DNA of 64,000 nt from Takakia lepidozioides (Eukaryota; Streptophyta; Takakiopsida; Takakiales; Takakiaceae), in the NCBI GenBank assembly GCA_030704615.1, contig CM060733.1, forward strand, positions 47,802,001 through 47,866,000, written 5' to 3'. Below the pieces are notes generated by a model. It saw nothing but the letters and a program-made list of their open reading frames with translations, did no database searches and was not told the origin of the DNA. How positions within the stretch are numbered: position 1 is the stretch's first letter; each line of letters opens with the position of its first letter. Both the position numbers and the translations under genes were made by a program. Positions 1 to 10,804 of this stretch are shown piece after piece.

Positions 1-447
1 GGGCGCACTTACCCAAACATCACTATTAAATACTTTAGAATGAAAGAGGTTGGTAAGTAGTGGTGAGTAGCCCATGGGTAAGGTTTGGTGATGGGGTGGA
101 GGTTGTGGGATGGTGTCAACCCCCTACGTCTCGTGTAACTCCTCTTAGTGCATTGTATATTTAGCCAAATTTGGACAGTCCAATTGCGAAGCCAAGTGGG
201 AGTTATTCCAAGTAGTCTTTACACTCCTTTCAGTGTCACCGATTGGAGTTACATTCCCTTCTATGTAACCCAATTGACCGTTATCCCAACTTATGTTCAA
301 TATCACTCTCGAGAGCCGTAAAAAAGATTTGATATGCTAGAAATTGACTTAGCGTCATGTCAAACAATCACACATATGCTGCTAAGTTCTTACATTATTC
401 CTAGTATTCGTCAGTTGATATCATTTGTACTGTTGTTTGTTTTTCAG

Positions 448-1857
448 AGGTTATGATGGGATTCGGGCAAGAACAAACACTATCCATGAATATGTTGGCT
501 GCCGGCATCTTGGGCCTTGGAGGTGGAGGGAAATCTGAGTTCTCCATGCCAGCCCAATTCGTCCTTCATGGTGGACCACTAATGACCAATCAATTCTCCT
601 ATTGTTTGCCAAAACCCCAGAGTCATCACAACGGATTATTGATCTTTGGTTCCCCGTCGATAATCTCATGTACGTTCAATTTTTCCTCTTTTGAAGTTGC
701 CAAATTGTTTTGGAGATCATGAATCTTATATACATATTTTTCATTTCCTTTAAGTGTATATTTGAAACAAGCATCGACCAACAAACCATGGTCCAAATAT
801 TAGGGCATCAGTCCGTCTTTACAAGTGGTCATGTGTTCAGATCCACATAGGTGCATGTTGGATATCACATATTATGGCCAATTTAGCTGCAAAAGGGGTT
901 ACCTGGATCGATGAGTAGAAAGCATTATGTATGGATATGTGGGGATTTAATTTGAGTCCTAGCTAGGGAGGGGAGTGCAACTGCATTGCCTTGTTTTCGG
1001 CCATTAGAAGATGTCAACTTTCCAAACTGAAGGCAATAGTCACCCGGGTGAAGCCCGACACCAGAAGTTGCGCTTGCTTTGACAAGAGTCTTTCTTCTTT
1101 ATCTCACAGATATATTACGAGTCACATTTTTGTCATGAAAAGTATGTAAAAAGGACATTCCACATTAGGATTTTGACTCAAACTTCTTTTGGGGCCATAA
1201 TTTTATTTTATACAATATATATATATATATAAGACGTTATCTTAACAATATTCTTTTCCACAATACATTGCAGTTCCTGACGCCACCTTTGTGCAAATGC
1301 CGGATGGAGGGGTTTATGGAATGAGTACATATTATGTTCCTCTCACAAGAATTCTAGTGGATGACCAAGAAGTGCCTAATATGCCTCTTTACATCTTTGA
1401 CATCGACGGGGAAGGTGAAGGAGGTGTGATAATTGACACCGGCACTAAATACACAACCCTCACTACAGAAGCATATTTGCCATTTAGGGCTGCATTTATT
1501 GATGCAGCATCACGAATGGGGAATGGGCCTCTAGGCCCGCCTCACGATGTCATCCAGACATACCAGTACTTTGACACGTGTTGGGATGTGGATCCTGACC
1601 TGCATTTTCCCGACTTTCCAGTAGTGACATTTGTGTTTAACGACGTTGAAACAACTTTGAACTGGAGATTGAGTCTAGAACAAACTATGTTCTATGAAGG
1701 AGACCCTGAATTAGACACAATACTCATGTGTTTAGCTTTTAGCTGTCGTAGTCAGCATCAAGCGAGTTTTCTTGGCGCTTGGCAACAACAAAATATGCAA
1801 GTTCTGCTCAATTTGCCTCAGAATGAAATTGGAATTTCTCCAAATCGTTGCCTATAA
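448..1857 (+). CDS. Nepenthesin-like aspartic protease, 3' exons
   Basis: Pepsin-family (A1) plant aspartic endopeptidase; such proteins are usually secreted or vacuolar. Two exons are visible. The first begins after a TTTTCAG acceptor at 441-447 and encodes G-F-G-Q, then AGILGLGGGG and a QFSYCLP stretch, all typical of the first-lobe end of plant A1 proteases. It ends near 671 at a GTACGT donor. The second begins at 1274 after CATTGCAG and encodes YYVPLTRILVDDQEVP, the second-lobe catalytic motif IIDTGTKYTTLT, and the tail FLGAWQQQNMQVLLNL ending in PNRC with a TAA/TAAG context stop at 1857. The first catalytic Asp and any signal peptide lie left of the window. No frameshift or early stop is seen in these exons, so this may be a functional host gene and is the only one in the window that looks intact. 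The catalytic triplet is DTG where many plant relatives have DSG; both are active in the family. Confidence 0.85.
1215..1231. repeat. (TA)n microsatellite in intron
   Basis: Short alternating AT run in the intron (about 672-1273) of the aspartic protease gene. Confidence 0.8.
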
Positions 1858-1997
1858 GATTAATGGTCAATAAATTTATTGTAATTCATCTTTTTAGTCA
1901 ATTCTTCAAAAACATTTGTTGTAAGTATACAACCTATTTGACGGATAATGGAATGATATTTATTGTTTATTGTTTATTTTTTCTATGTCATTTGATA
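1858..1997. other. 3' flank of protease gene, no feature
   Basis: About 140 bp of AT-rich DNA between the protease stop codon and the truncated end of gypsy element A copy 1. I see no gene in it; it probably holds the 3' UTR of the protease gene. Confidence 0.5.
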
Positions 1998-3730
1998 AAC
2001 AACTTCGAATTCAAACTCGTGCAAGATTATCATCTATTTTGCTATCCTGCCACTTATCAAAGGCTTGTTCACCAGATAAATCAAAGCTTGATGATCCACA
2101 TAAAACATAAACTTCCTTCTCAATAGGTAATGCCTGAATTCTTGACTGCATAAATCATTGCCAAAGCTTCTCTTTCAGTTGTGCTATAGTTCCTTTCAAC
2201 ATTGTTCAACAATCTGCTAGCATAGTACACAGGTGAATCTATGTTTCCTGTGACATTTTGGGCTAACACAGCTCCCAATGCTTCTCCTGAGGCATCACAG
2301 TGTACATGAAATACCACATGCCAATGCGGGTTAATCAACACAGGTGTAGTTGTTACTGACAGTGTAAGTTCCTCAAAAGGTATGACTTTGTATGCATAAG
2401 CACCCCAGTCTGTGATGAAAGTTGTCTTCCCCTAGTCTTCTTCTACTACTTGCACTTGGTTATACCCACTGAAGCCATCCATGAATGAATACATCTCATG
2501 GCCTGCCACAGTGTCCAATACAGCTTCTGTGAATGGCAAAGGAAAAGGATCTTTCTTTGTACAAGCATTCAACTTCTATAGTTCACACAAACTCTCAGTT
2601 TGCCATTCTTCTTGGGAACTATCACAATGGGTGATAGCCAAGTTGTATACTCTATCGGGTATATGAACTTAGCCTCATCCAGCTTCTTGATCTCTTCCCC
2701 AACCTTCTGTGCATAGTTAGGATTTATCCTGTACCTTGACTGTTTAATTGGTACTGACCCTGGTTCCAATTCAATCTTATGCTGGCAGATCTCAGGTGGT
2801 ATCCCTTTCAGATCCTCATAGCTCCAAGCAAATACATCTATGTATTTGTTAAACAGGCTCTTAGCTTCCTCAAAGAATTTTGGCTCCAAGTCAGCCCCTA
2901 CTTTCACCATTCTTGGTTCCTCCTCAGTTCCCACATTCACTTCTCTTACCTGCTCTTCAGCTGTGATTGTCCATCCAGCCACTACTTCATCCTGTAAACT
3001 CACAGTGGCTGGTTCTTCTAGGATTTATATTTCTCCCTCTCTTTCCTCATAGAAATGTGGTGGGTAACTACTTGTTTCCCCCTTAATTGGTGTTGTTGTT
3101 ACTGCACCACAACAAATACCTTTTAAGCAACTCAGACCTCCCTGTTGCATTTCTGCAACCTGCTCCCACTCTGGGTATGCATCAAACAGGGTAGCTTCCT
3201 GCTCCTCATCAAGTCCTCCCCTCCAGTCATACTCTCTGATTCCACGAGGTCTTCTGGTAGCAGGTAGCCTACTAGATTTCTTAGTGGTGACCTACATCTT
3301 GTGCTTCCCATCATGCACAGTCAATAACTAGGAATTCCAGTCATGGAATACCCTGGTCTGTTTCAGCCATGATCGACCCAGCAATAAGGAGTAAGCTTCC
3401 ATGACATCATCCATTTTCAACACAGTCACTGCCATCTTAAAGATCATCTTCTGATTGTATCTTCACTCCTCTTATCAAGCCTAATGGTTGTACACTCCTT
3501 TGATCTGCCATTGTTACTGTGAATGGGGCTGGTTTCATCTTACTTAGACCAAGCTTCTGCCTTAATTGGTTTGTCATAATATTCACTCCTGAGCCTCCAT
3601 CAATCAGTACATCAGTCAGGTCTGTGCTTCCAATTCTCAATTGGATTACTGGCATAGAATCATCACAGTCCATGACTGTTTCTCGCCCTTCACGCTTCAC
3701 ATTATAACTTGTCACCTTGCTGTTCCAGAT
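1998..3730 (-). pseudogene. gypsy A copy 1 protease-RT-RNase H remnant
   Basis: Protease at 3715-3437 contains VLIDGGSGVNIMT, the D-G-G-S variant of the retropepsin active site seen in some plant gypsy elements. RT N-terminal part at 3003-2569 reads DVFAWSYEDLKGIPPE and ends at LRVCVNYRS followed by a stop; out of frame, the finger and palm text continues to the position of the first RT aspartate. The YxDD block is missing. RNase H starts at 2341 with FHVHCDASGEALGAVLAQ and YASRLLNN, and the copy ends soon after. Frameshifts and the internal deletion rule out function. Coordinates are the span of recognisable homology, not one ORF. Confidence 0.85.
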
Positions 3731-6084
3731 CTGTGTTCTCTGTCACATGAGCAATCTGATTGATTGCTTGATACAGCCTGTGCCTACAATGAGGTGCCAT
3801 AGCCAATAGCTGTCCAATGGTAATCTCAGCTTTGGTCTGGCATATTACTTCAGCCAAAATCCCTTCATTACCCTGCACTGTGAAGCCTCCCGCTTCACTT
3901 TCTCTTCACCTTCTTCATCTTCTCTTTCAGAGTCAGAAGATTCTGCTTCTGTATCCTTCTACATTTCCCTTATGGTATCAGCCACTTCTTTGTGCAGTTC
4001 CTTCTCATCTCTCCAAGCCTCATCATCTTCAGGCACATCACTGCCATCTTCATTTACATCTTCCTCCTCATCCACTAGAGGCATTAGTTTAGCTTTGCTT
4101 CTGGTAACTATCATTGTACTTACTTCCGGTACAAAACATGGCCTAACCATATGAGCTGCCACTACTGGGCCCTCATTCACAGGAGCTCTCATCTCATTCT
4201 GGTGTCTGATCCAGAATGGACAGGCTGCTTTGCGATGTCATGCCTGGTTACAATAGTAGCACAATTCTTAACCATTGGGTCCTCGCCCTTGGTCTATTAT
4301 GGGATTATTTCTATAATCCTAGTTCCCTGGAGCTGGTAATTCCCCCTTGGATTACCCTGATAGTTGCCTCTGGGATTGCCTTGGTAATTCCCTCTTGGAT
4401 TACCCCTCCCTGCCATACCATTGTTATATCCACCAGGCCTACCATAGTGGTCTTGATCATTGTTTCTTCTTGGCTGGGGCTGCACTTGATGCACCCTAAC
4501 TTGCCCAGGTTCTCTTGCAGCTGTCCTTCTGTTGTAATAACAATTCTCAGTAGAATGGTTATCCATTTTACAGATAGTACAGTGTTTCTCCTTCATGTGG
4601 CACTCAGCTGTGGTATGGCATTCAGTTACAACCTTTGTGGCATACTTTTTCAAGATTTCTTCCAGTCTTTTCTCATAGTTGTCTCTTCTTCTTGCTCTTT
4701 CTCTTGAGCTCTTGCTCTTCTTCCTCATCTGACTCATCTCCAAATTCCTCATCATCCATTTTATATCTCCTGAGCATTCCCAATTGCTCAATTCTGTTGG
4801 CTGTTTCGAATGCCTCCTCCACTGTATTATGGGGTAGCATATCCACTTTCTTTTGTAATTCAGGTCTTAGTCCACTCACAAACCAGGTCTTCTGTAATCC
4901 TAGTGCTGGTACAACAGCCAGCGTTTTCATCATTAACTCCATCTTCTCCTTATATTCTTTAACAGTTTCATGCTTCTTTTGTCTTAACTGTTGTAAACTC
5001 CCATACACTTCATCCTCAATTTTGCTTGTCATGAACCTGTTTCGGAATGTTGTACTAAGGCCATTCCAGGTTAGGAAATGATTATTAGGAAACCTTGCAT
5101 ACCATTCACTTGCTTTCTTGATAAGTGAACAAGGAAACAGTCTCATATTGGCATCATCGTCATTCTCATTGTTCACAATACACATGTGCTCAAATTGGCT
5201 GATGTGTACATCAGGATCCCCTTTTCCTGCATATATTGGAAAAGGTGGTTTTGCCCGTGTTGGAGGTACCGCCATCTGTGGCCCTACACCGTGCCCACTG
5301 ACAGGTGTTGGTCCTCTTGTTGGTGCTGGTCCTTGAGGACCTGCTGTTGTAGTGGTGGAACTCCCACCAGGTGTTGGCCCCTGAGCATTCCCTGCTACTG
5401 GCCCTTCTATACTTATAGTATCCCCAGCTCCAGTTGCACTACTTCCTACACTCCCTGTCCCCCCAGAGCCAGATCCAAGCTGCCCGCCTGATCCCCCTGA
5501 GCAGACACCTTTGTTGGCCTGTGATCCAAGTGCTCCACTTGCTCCACGTCCAATAGGTTGGAATGTCCTGGTTGTAGTCTCAACCTCAACTGTTGCAGGA
5601 TCTACTTCTTCATACTCTTCATCTTCCAAGTTCTTCTCTTGGATTTCCTCTTCCTCACTCATATAACTCAACTGAATGGTGTTGGAGAGTCTGACCTCTT
5701 CGTTGGCTCTGCCACATCTTCCTCTCCTTCTTTGTCTTGTGATTCGGAAATTGAAGTTCTTGCTTTTGGTGTCCCATGCCAACTCTGATCAAAGATTTCT
5801 GTTAAATCTTTAATCCAGGGATGTACCTCAGATCTCTCCCCTCATGGCTGATCTTCTTCCTATACCAAATCCCTTAATCTTTCTTGTAAAGAATAAGAAA
5901 GAGTGGCATCCAACTCTGGTTCTTCCGGTATGGGTGATGTACTCTCCGGTCTTACTGGTGTGAGAGGTCCAGATGATTCCCCTATGTCTATTCCTCTCTC
6001 CCAAAGATATGGATAATTAGCTTTCAAATAACTTTCTCTTTTCGCTGAATATCTGTGGAGTCTAGCTTCTCTTTCATCATTCAT
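3720..6084 (-). pseudogene. gypsy A copy 1 gag (frameshifted)
   Basis: Starts at 6084 with MNDEREARLHRYSAKRESY, as in the other copy, and is broken into at least three frames (6084-5860, 5782-4673, 4791-4297). The capsid-like part contains FEHMCIVNNENDDD and SEWYARFPNNHFLTWNGL, the pattern of plant retrotransposon gag. A CCHC knuckle, CTICKMDNHSTENC, lies near 4570. A Gly/Ser/Thr-rich linker separates the acidic N-terminal part from capsid. Compared with copy 2 the knuckle region has deletions. Confidence 0.85.
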
Positions 6085-6104
6085 GTCCCATGTCTTTCAC
6101 ATCT

Positions 6105-6803
6105 TTAATGAGGCAATAACCAAAACTCTCTTCTGTAGTATCTCTCGTATATGCCTGGATTTCTTTCAAGCTTTAATGCACCCTTGGCTATACTATAAGT
6201 CTCCGTTACCATATAACCATATGACAAGCACGTTTGAAAAGTTGTTCTTGGTGTAAGTTTGATCCACAGGATATCCTTAGGATTAATCCAATTCTTTACC
6301 AGTACAAGTTCTTCATGCATATGAGTGTAAACATTCACTTTCCGTTCCTCCCAGCTTTCAAACTCCACTCGTTTAATGGATAGCAATGCTATCACATAAA
6401 CCAGTGTTGGTAACCATCTTGCTCTCCCTCTACAGGCCACTTGATAACTCTTTATCACTACTTTCTCCAGACCCCACTCAGGATTAGGATCATGCACTCT
6501 CTTAAGAATGTTTTCTTTGCAACCGTCTGGCAATTCCAAGAATCTCTGAAAGAATTGTTTGGACAATCTTTCTTTCTCAGTTTCACAGGGAATTTGATTC
6601 ACATCAAATTCTTTAATTCTCCAACCACCATGATCCCACCAGATGCCTGTCACATCTGGTTGTTCTTGACCCAGGTCCCCAGTATGGTCGCCAAATGTCG
6701 AATGGCTTTTACTCACCCATCCCTTCGCTATCCGAGGTGGAAACTCCAAGATAGAAGAGTTGGATATCTCTAAGCACTCAGCCCACTCAGAACAATCAGT
6801 CAT
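6105..6803 (-). CDS. gypsy A copy 1 ORF0, unknown function
   Basis: A 232-residue ORF between the LTR and gag. It is intact here and also in copy 2 (34375-35070, 231 residues), and its start is preserved in the short copy at 26674; the two long versions are nearly the same along their whole length. Conservation of an uninterrupted frame while gag and pol decay suggests it was functional in the active element. It begins MTDCSEWAECLEISNSSI, contains a Trp-rich stretch (GIWWDHGGWRIKEFD) and a basic middle, and has no zinc knuckle, transmembrane segment or enzyme motif that I recognise. The start at 6803 is chosen because the same ATG opens the frame in all three copies. I cannot name the family. 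Confidence 0.7.
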   Translation of the reverse strand: MTDCSEWAECLEISNSSILEFPPRIAKGWVSKSHSTFGDHTGDLGQEQPDVTGIWWDHGGWRIKEFDVNQIPCETEKERLSKQFFQRFLELPDGCKENILKRVHDPNPEWGLEKVVIKSYQVACRGRARWLPTLVYVIALLSIKRVEFESWEERKVNVYTHMHEELVLVKNWINPKDILWIKLTPRTTFQTCLSYGYMVTETYSIAKGALKLERNPGIYERYYRREFWLLPH

Positions 6804-6880
6804 GACCTACAACTAGTGTATCATGGGGGTACTTCTTTATTCTTTCTCACATTCATATGAGCAAGTTACCTTACTATCTA

Positions 6881-7575
6881 TGTTAAAGTATCAGATTGCT
6901 TCAGCAATCTACCAGGTTCCAATCATTCATCCATTCATTTCACAGCTTCACTTAGGTCTCTCTACACAGGGTGAGTACGGAATATGTATCAGATTATTAT
7001 CTATCAAGTATCAGACCAAAGCCATGGTATCTCTAGTCTACTCTATAGTACAACTCTACAGCTTGCATTCATCAAGCATCTACAGATTGTGTCTCCTCCT
7101 CTACTGCGCTCTCCATTCATCCTCTCAAAATCGTCCTCCGCTCCCTGATGACCAAGTCGTGATCCCCCAAGTGTCTCCATAAGTCCCCTCCATGTTGCTA
7201 CTCTGCATAATCTACCTACAAGCTGTTCTAACCGCCTAACTAACTAACTGTCATCCAGACAGAATGCACGTTCCCTCTGCAAATGTCGTTCCCACACAAT
7301 TGTTCCCTGCCAATGATAACCGTTAAGCTGTGTCGGGCTGTGATAGACTGTGACAAGCTGTGTAGGGCTGTGTCATACTGTGTTTGGCTGTGACAAGTTT
7401 GTAAGGCTGTGTCAGATTGTGTTTGGCTGTGACAAGCTATGTAAGGCTCTGTGAGCCTGTCTACCACCCCTAAGGCATGTGTTGGTCTAAGTCTATCATC
7501 CGTAAGTCTGCGCAAAAATTAAGGGTACCCCACAGAACCCGTAAAACTGTCTAAGTCCCAGACAGCCCTCTAACA
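6881..7575 (-). repeat. 5' LTR of gypsy A copy 1
   Basis: About 695 bp matching, in reverse orientation, the plus-strand block 25832-26597. In element sense it starts TGTTAGAGGGCTGTC at 7575 and ends near CTTTAACA at 6881, a TG...CA pair, just before the shared leader (GTAAGGTAAC). It contains a tract of CACAGCC-type repeats. The 3' partner is missing because the element is truncated. Confidence 0.65.
7325..7465 (-). repeat. CACAGCC-type minisatellite in LTR
   Basis: Irregular 10-12 bp units (reverse strand: CACAGCCnnACACAG and variants) inside the LTR. Similar units occur at 25935-26160, 52797-54190 and 56680-56930. Confidence 0.8.
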
Positions 7576-7614
7576 CATCTTGCTTTGGACAATGCATGAT
7601 TATCCAGGTATATT

Positions 7615-8483
7615 ATGTTCCCCATGAGAAACCCGCGTACATTTACCTGTCACGGGATATTGATGAGGATTGGGATCGATCGAAGTAGCGACGACAGTCT
7701 TCTGCACCGTAGTGGGATAGATGCACATAGAAACTTTTTGTCTTTCCTAATGTGGCGGAATGTCTATAGGACTTACTGTTTGCTCGGGGTTGAGCACTAA
7801 AGGGTACCACGAATGCCTGCATTGTGGCGATGAACTTGATGCACAAAGCTCCAGCAATCTTCGCAAGATGGTGTATCCCAACTACCGCAAGTTTCTTCCT
7901 ATGAGCCATCATTGGAGAAGAAGAGACAAACACTTGTTTGATGGCAAAGTGCAGTTACGTCCCCCACCTGTGACACCATCCGGGCACTTTTAGGAAGACC
8001 GATGGAAGGAGGCCCATCCGGAGGGGTCCGGTGAAGTGGAGGTGCCCGGCATGAAGCGACTTTCAATCTTCTACGAGTTGTCATATTGGGCGGTACATAT
8101 TCCACAAAAACACCATCAATATTGCTATGCATGCATGTGATATTGCATGTTTTGTATGATTTCCATTGTCACTTTCACGACAAAATAGACATGTAAGAAT
8201 TTGTGGGTGGGGATATGTGTAGGACCTGAAGATTCGTCATTTTCTAGATCCCATGCATATTGAGAAGAATGTTTGCTCGTCCCTTTTTCGTGTTCTTCAT
8301 GGCACGCTGGCAAAGAAGGGAGTGGCTGCGAAAGGAGATTCTCTTGGTGTTAGAAAGGAACTTGAGGAGCAAGGTCGCATGCCCCATCTATGGGCCGAAG
8401 AAAATGGTGTGGACCCAAAGGGTGTTGTACGGTGGAAGTATAGGCGCGCACCTTGGCAATGGACAAAGGAGGAATACAAGTAA
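7615..8483 (+). pseudogene. CACTA TNP2-family transposase remnant
   Basis: The DDE-type transposase region of CACTA elements. Recognisable pieces in shifting frames: ECLHCGDELDAQ, then KFLPMSHHWRRRDKHLFDGK and QLRPPPVTPSGH, then FYELSYWA, and after a likely intron (donor GTACAT at 8093, acceptor TTTCTAG at 8241-8247) PMHIEKNVCSSLFRVLHGT. These follow the order seen in plant TNP2 proteins (GxRRFLPxxHxWR, NGKxExRPPP, DxMHIEKNVC). Early stops and frameshifts interrupt it. Start and end are the limits of visible homology. Confidence 0.8.
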
Positions 8484-9066
8484 GTGATAGCCACCATAGG
8501 AGCTGTCCAAGCACCAACTGGTTATGGGTCATCCCTCCGTATGAAGTTCAACGAAGACGGGGTCCATGGTTTGAAGTCTCATGACTACCACAATCTATTG
8601 CAAGACATCTTGCCCATTGCAGTACGTGGGACATTGACTCCCGAGGTTCGCGAGACAGTCTATAGATTGGGAGCATTGTTTCGGGTGGATTTGCTCCAAA
8701 GAGCTGGAGGAAGCGGACTTTGTACGCATGAAGAAGGAGGCGGCGGTGGTCATGTGTATATTGGAGATGCACCTTCATCCCTCCTTCTTTGACATCCAAG
8801 TGCACTTGGTAGTGCACTTAGTGGAAGAGGCTTCAATTTCCGGCCTCGTTCATTCTCGGTGGATGTACTATCTTGAGCGATACATGAAGACTTTGAAAGC
8901 ACATATAAAGCAAATGGCACACCCGGAGGATAGCATGGCGGAGGGGTATACATTGCAAGAGGCTATGTTCTACTGCATGGAGTACTTGGCAAGGGTGGAT
9001 AAGGAAGCCCCTCCGATGTGGAGGGAAGATGAGGATGTACAAACCAATGACATCGTTTTGTCCTAA
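8484..9066 (+). pseudogene. CACTA DUF4218 region
   Basis: Continues the transposase polyprotein. It carries GLKSHDYHNLLQDILPIAV, then in a second frame FDIQVHLVVHLVEEA, SGLVHSRWMYYLERYMKTLK and HPEDSMAEGYTLQEAMFYCM, the conserved DUF4218 blocks of plant CACTA transposases. A frameshift near 8700 separates the two parts (ORF ends at 8792; the second frame runs 8728-9066). DUF4218 has no assigned activity; it always accompanies TNP2 in these elements. Confidence 0.85.
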
Positions 9067-9371
9067 AATTCAAAGAGGGTAAAATTACCTATCATGGTGA
9101 TTAACCAAGCGCATGAGTTCATACTGAAGAACACCCCATCCATACATGAGTGAGAGGCAAGATACAATAACCTTGTTCAGCAACGACAGGAGGAGACGGT
9201 TGCGTGGAGGCGGAACCATGCAAGGGCGATTACACGCGCTCCGTGAGCAAGGGGCCAGCGTAGCCTCGTAAGAATGTGCCTTCACAAGAATTGCCCATGG
9301 AATTGTAGCCTCTAAATTCATTCCGCCATTGGCTTCGGACTGAAGTAGAGGATAATATTGCGAAAGGTGAG

Positions 9372-10193
9372 GTGGTTTCAGATTTGGTGCAAGACATTGC
9401 AAAAGGTCCTTCTCAATTTGTGACCTCATACACGGCGGTTTGGGTTCATGGTCGTCATTTCCGCATTCGTGCTCTTGACATGAAGCGCAAAACAACGTTT
9501 GATTCTGGCTTGTGTGCCTCATATTGGCAAGACTCCGTGTGGGGCATGGGAGATACACGACCTACCATGAGCACACTCAACTACTTTGGAGAGCTTGAGA
9601 GCATACTCCAACTTCAGTATACAAGGCACCAACCTCTTATCTTCAAGGCAAGGTGGTTCCAGCCACATCTTGTGGGGCCATCCGCAACAATAGTGGAAGA
9701 CAAGTGTGGTTTCATGCGCGTCAATAAAGATAGGCTTGAGTCTACTCATCATCCCTCCGATAAGCCTTTTTCATGGCCTTCAGACATGAAGCAAGTTTTC
9801 TTCTCCGGATCAGGAAATTGGAAGGTGGTTGTGCATGCTCAGCCAAGAGGAAGACGTATCTATCATGGTCGGGGATCTACATGGGGCGAGGCAGATGCGG
9901 AGGAGAAAGAGACTGGTCATGATGACGCTGATGTTGGCCGAGGTTGGATTGAGGGGGTACAAGAGAATGATGCTGTCCCGGACAATGCATCCCGGACCCT
10001 ATACAATGAGGCTCCATTAGATGCGGATGTTGGAGAAGAAGATGAAGACATGGTCATTGAAACTGAGGTGGAAGATGATTCAGATGTGCCTTTTGGTGAC
10101 CAGGCCATTTATGACAATGACTCTGATGAGCAAGAAGACTTGCAGCTTGATGAGGATGAAGAAGCTCTGGATGATGATGTTCAAGTTGATTAG
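9372..10193 (+). CDS. CACTA DUF4216-like ORF with acidic tail
   Basis: A 273-residue open frame; coding similarity begins slightly upstream (about 9315, RWFQTEVEDNIAKG). It contains YTAVWVHGRHFRIRALDMKR, SYFGELESILQLQY-like text, FKARWFQPHL, GFMRVNKDRLESTHHPSDKP and QVFF, matching the DUF4216 pattern found downstream of DUF4218 in plant CACTA elements. The last 90 residues are strongly acidic (D/E-rich), ending VQVD. The start at 9372 is only the first ATG in frame; the true upstream junction to DUF4218 is lost through frameshifts. No function is established for this domain. Confidence 0.7.
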   Translation: MVSDLVQDIAKGPSQFVTSYTAVWVHGRHFRIRALDMKRKTTFDSGLCASYWQDSVWGMGDTRPTMSTLNYFGELESILQLQYTRHQPLIFKARWFQPHLVGPSATIVEDKCGFMRVNKDRLESTHHPSDKPFSWPSDMKQVFFSGSGNWKVVVHAQPRGRRIYHGRGSTWGEADAEEKETGHDDADVGRGWIEGVQENDAVPDNASRTLYNEAPLDADVGEEDEDMVIETEVEDDSDVPFGDQAIYDNDSDEQEDLQLDEDEEALDDDVQVD

Positions 10194-10804
10194 ACACGTA
10201 ATCAAAGCTACATAATAATTCTCACACATAATTGTATCCATCCCTTCAATTGATTGTACATGTACATGCATGTAGCTTATTTCTATGATTGATTAATGAA
10301 AAATCCATGAAAAAAATCCTTTGTAGGTGTGGCGATCTAGGAATGATTCTAGTGAAGTTGTGACTCGAAAAAATGACTCTAGGATTGTTGAGTTTTTGTA
10401 CGAGGGCAAGAATGTTGGAAGACATGGTTCTTGTTCTACAAGTGCTGACCAAGACTTACCCTTGGAAACACTTCAATCGATTTGGTTACCATGATCTCGA
10501 TGCAACAGACAGAATCTTCGAAATTGGTGTGAAAGACAACAATGTTCCTAAAGCCATTGCCAAAGCAATCTACCCTCAACCCTCTAGTTCCATGGCCCTT
10601 CCCTTTTCCTTTCCAAGTGTCCCCACCCCCTCTTCCTGCCCTTTGTCTTTAACAATAAGGCTGCCCGGGTTGATCACGGTCTCTCACATGCAAGATAGAC
10701 CTGTTATATTGTAGCACAGAAGGAGGACTAAAAAGATTTGCAACAATGGATCCATTCAGCTTGGCCTCTACCATGACCTTTGCAAAGACACAGTAAAGGC
10801 GATA
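10194..10804. other. CACTA interior without clear gene
   Basis: Between the DUF4216-like ORF and the subterminal repeats. An open frame at 10373-10714 has no recognisable domain and its composition is not convincing. I see no supported gene here. Confidence 0.4.

Larger units (their letters stand above)
1998..7575 (-). mobile_element. Ty3/gypsy element A, copy 1 (truncated)
   Basis: Minus-strand LTR retrotransposon remnant. In element order it has a 5' LTR (7575 to about 6881), a leader, an ORF before gag (6803-6105), gag with zinc knuckles, protease, part of RT and the start of RNase H, then stops at 1998 in the RNase H region. The plus-strand copy at 34295-59330 shows the same order, so the layout belongs to the family. 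Compared with that copy, the RT catalytic core is deleted: the reading KVIPF joins directly to EELTLS, with a shared CTTTG at the break, consistent with a microhomology deletion. Integrase and 3' LTR are absent. Several frameshifts make this copy non-functional. Confidence 0.9.
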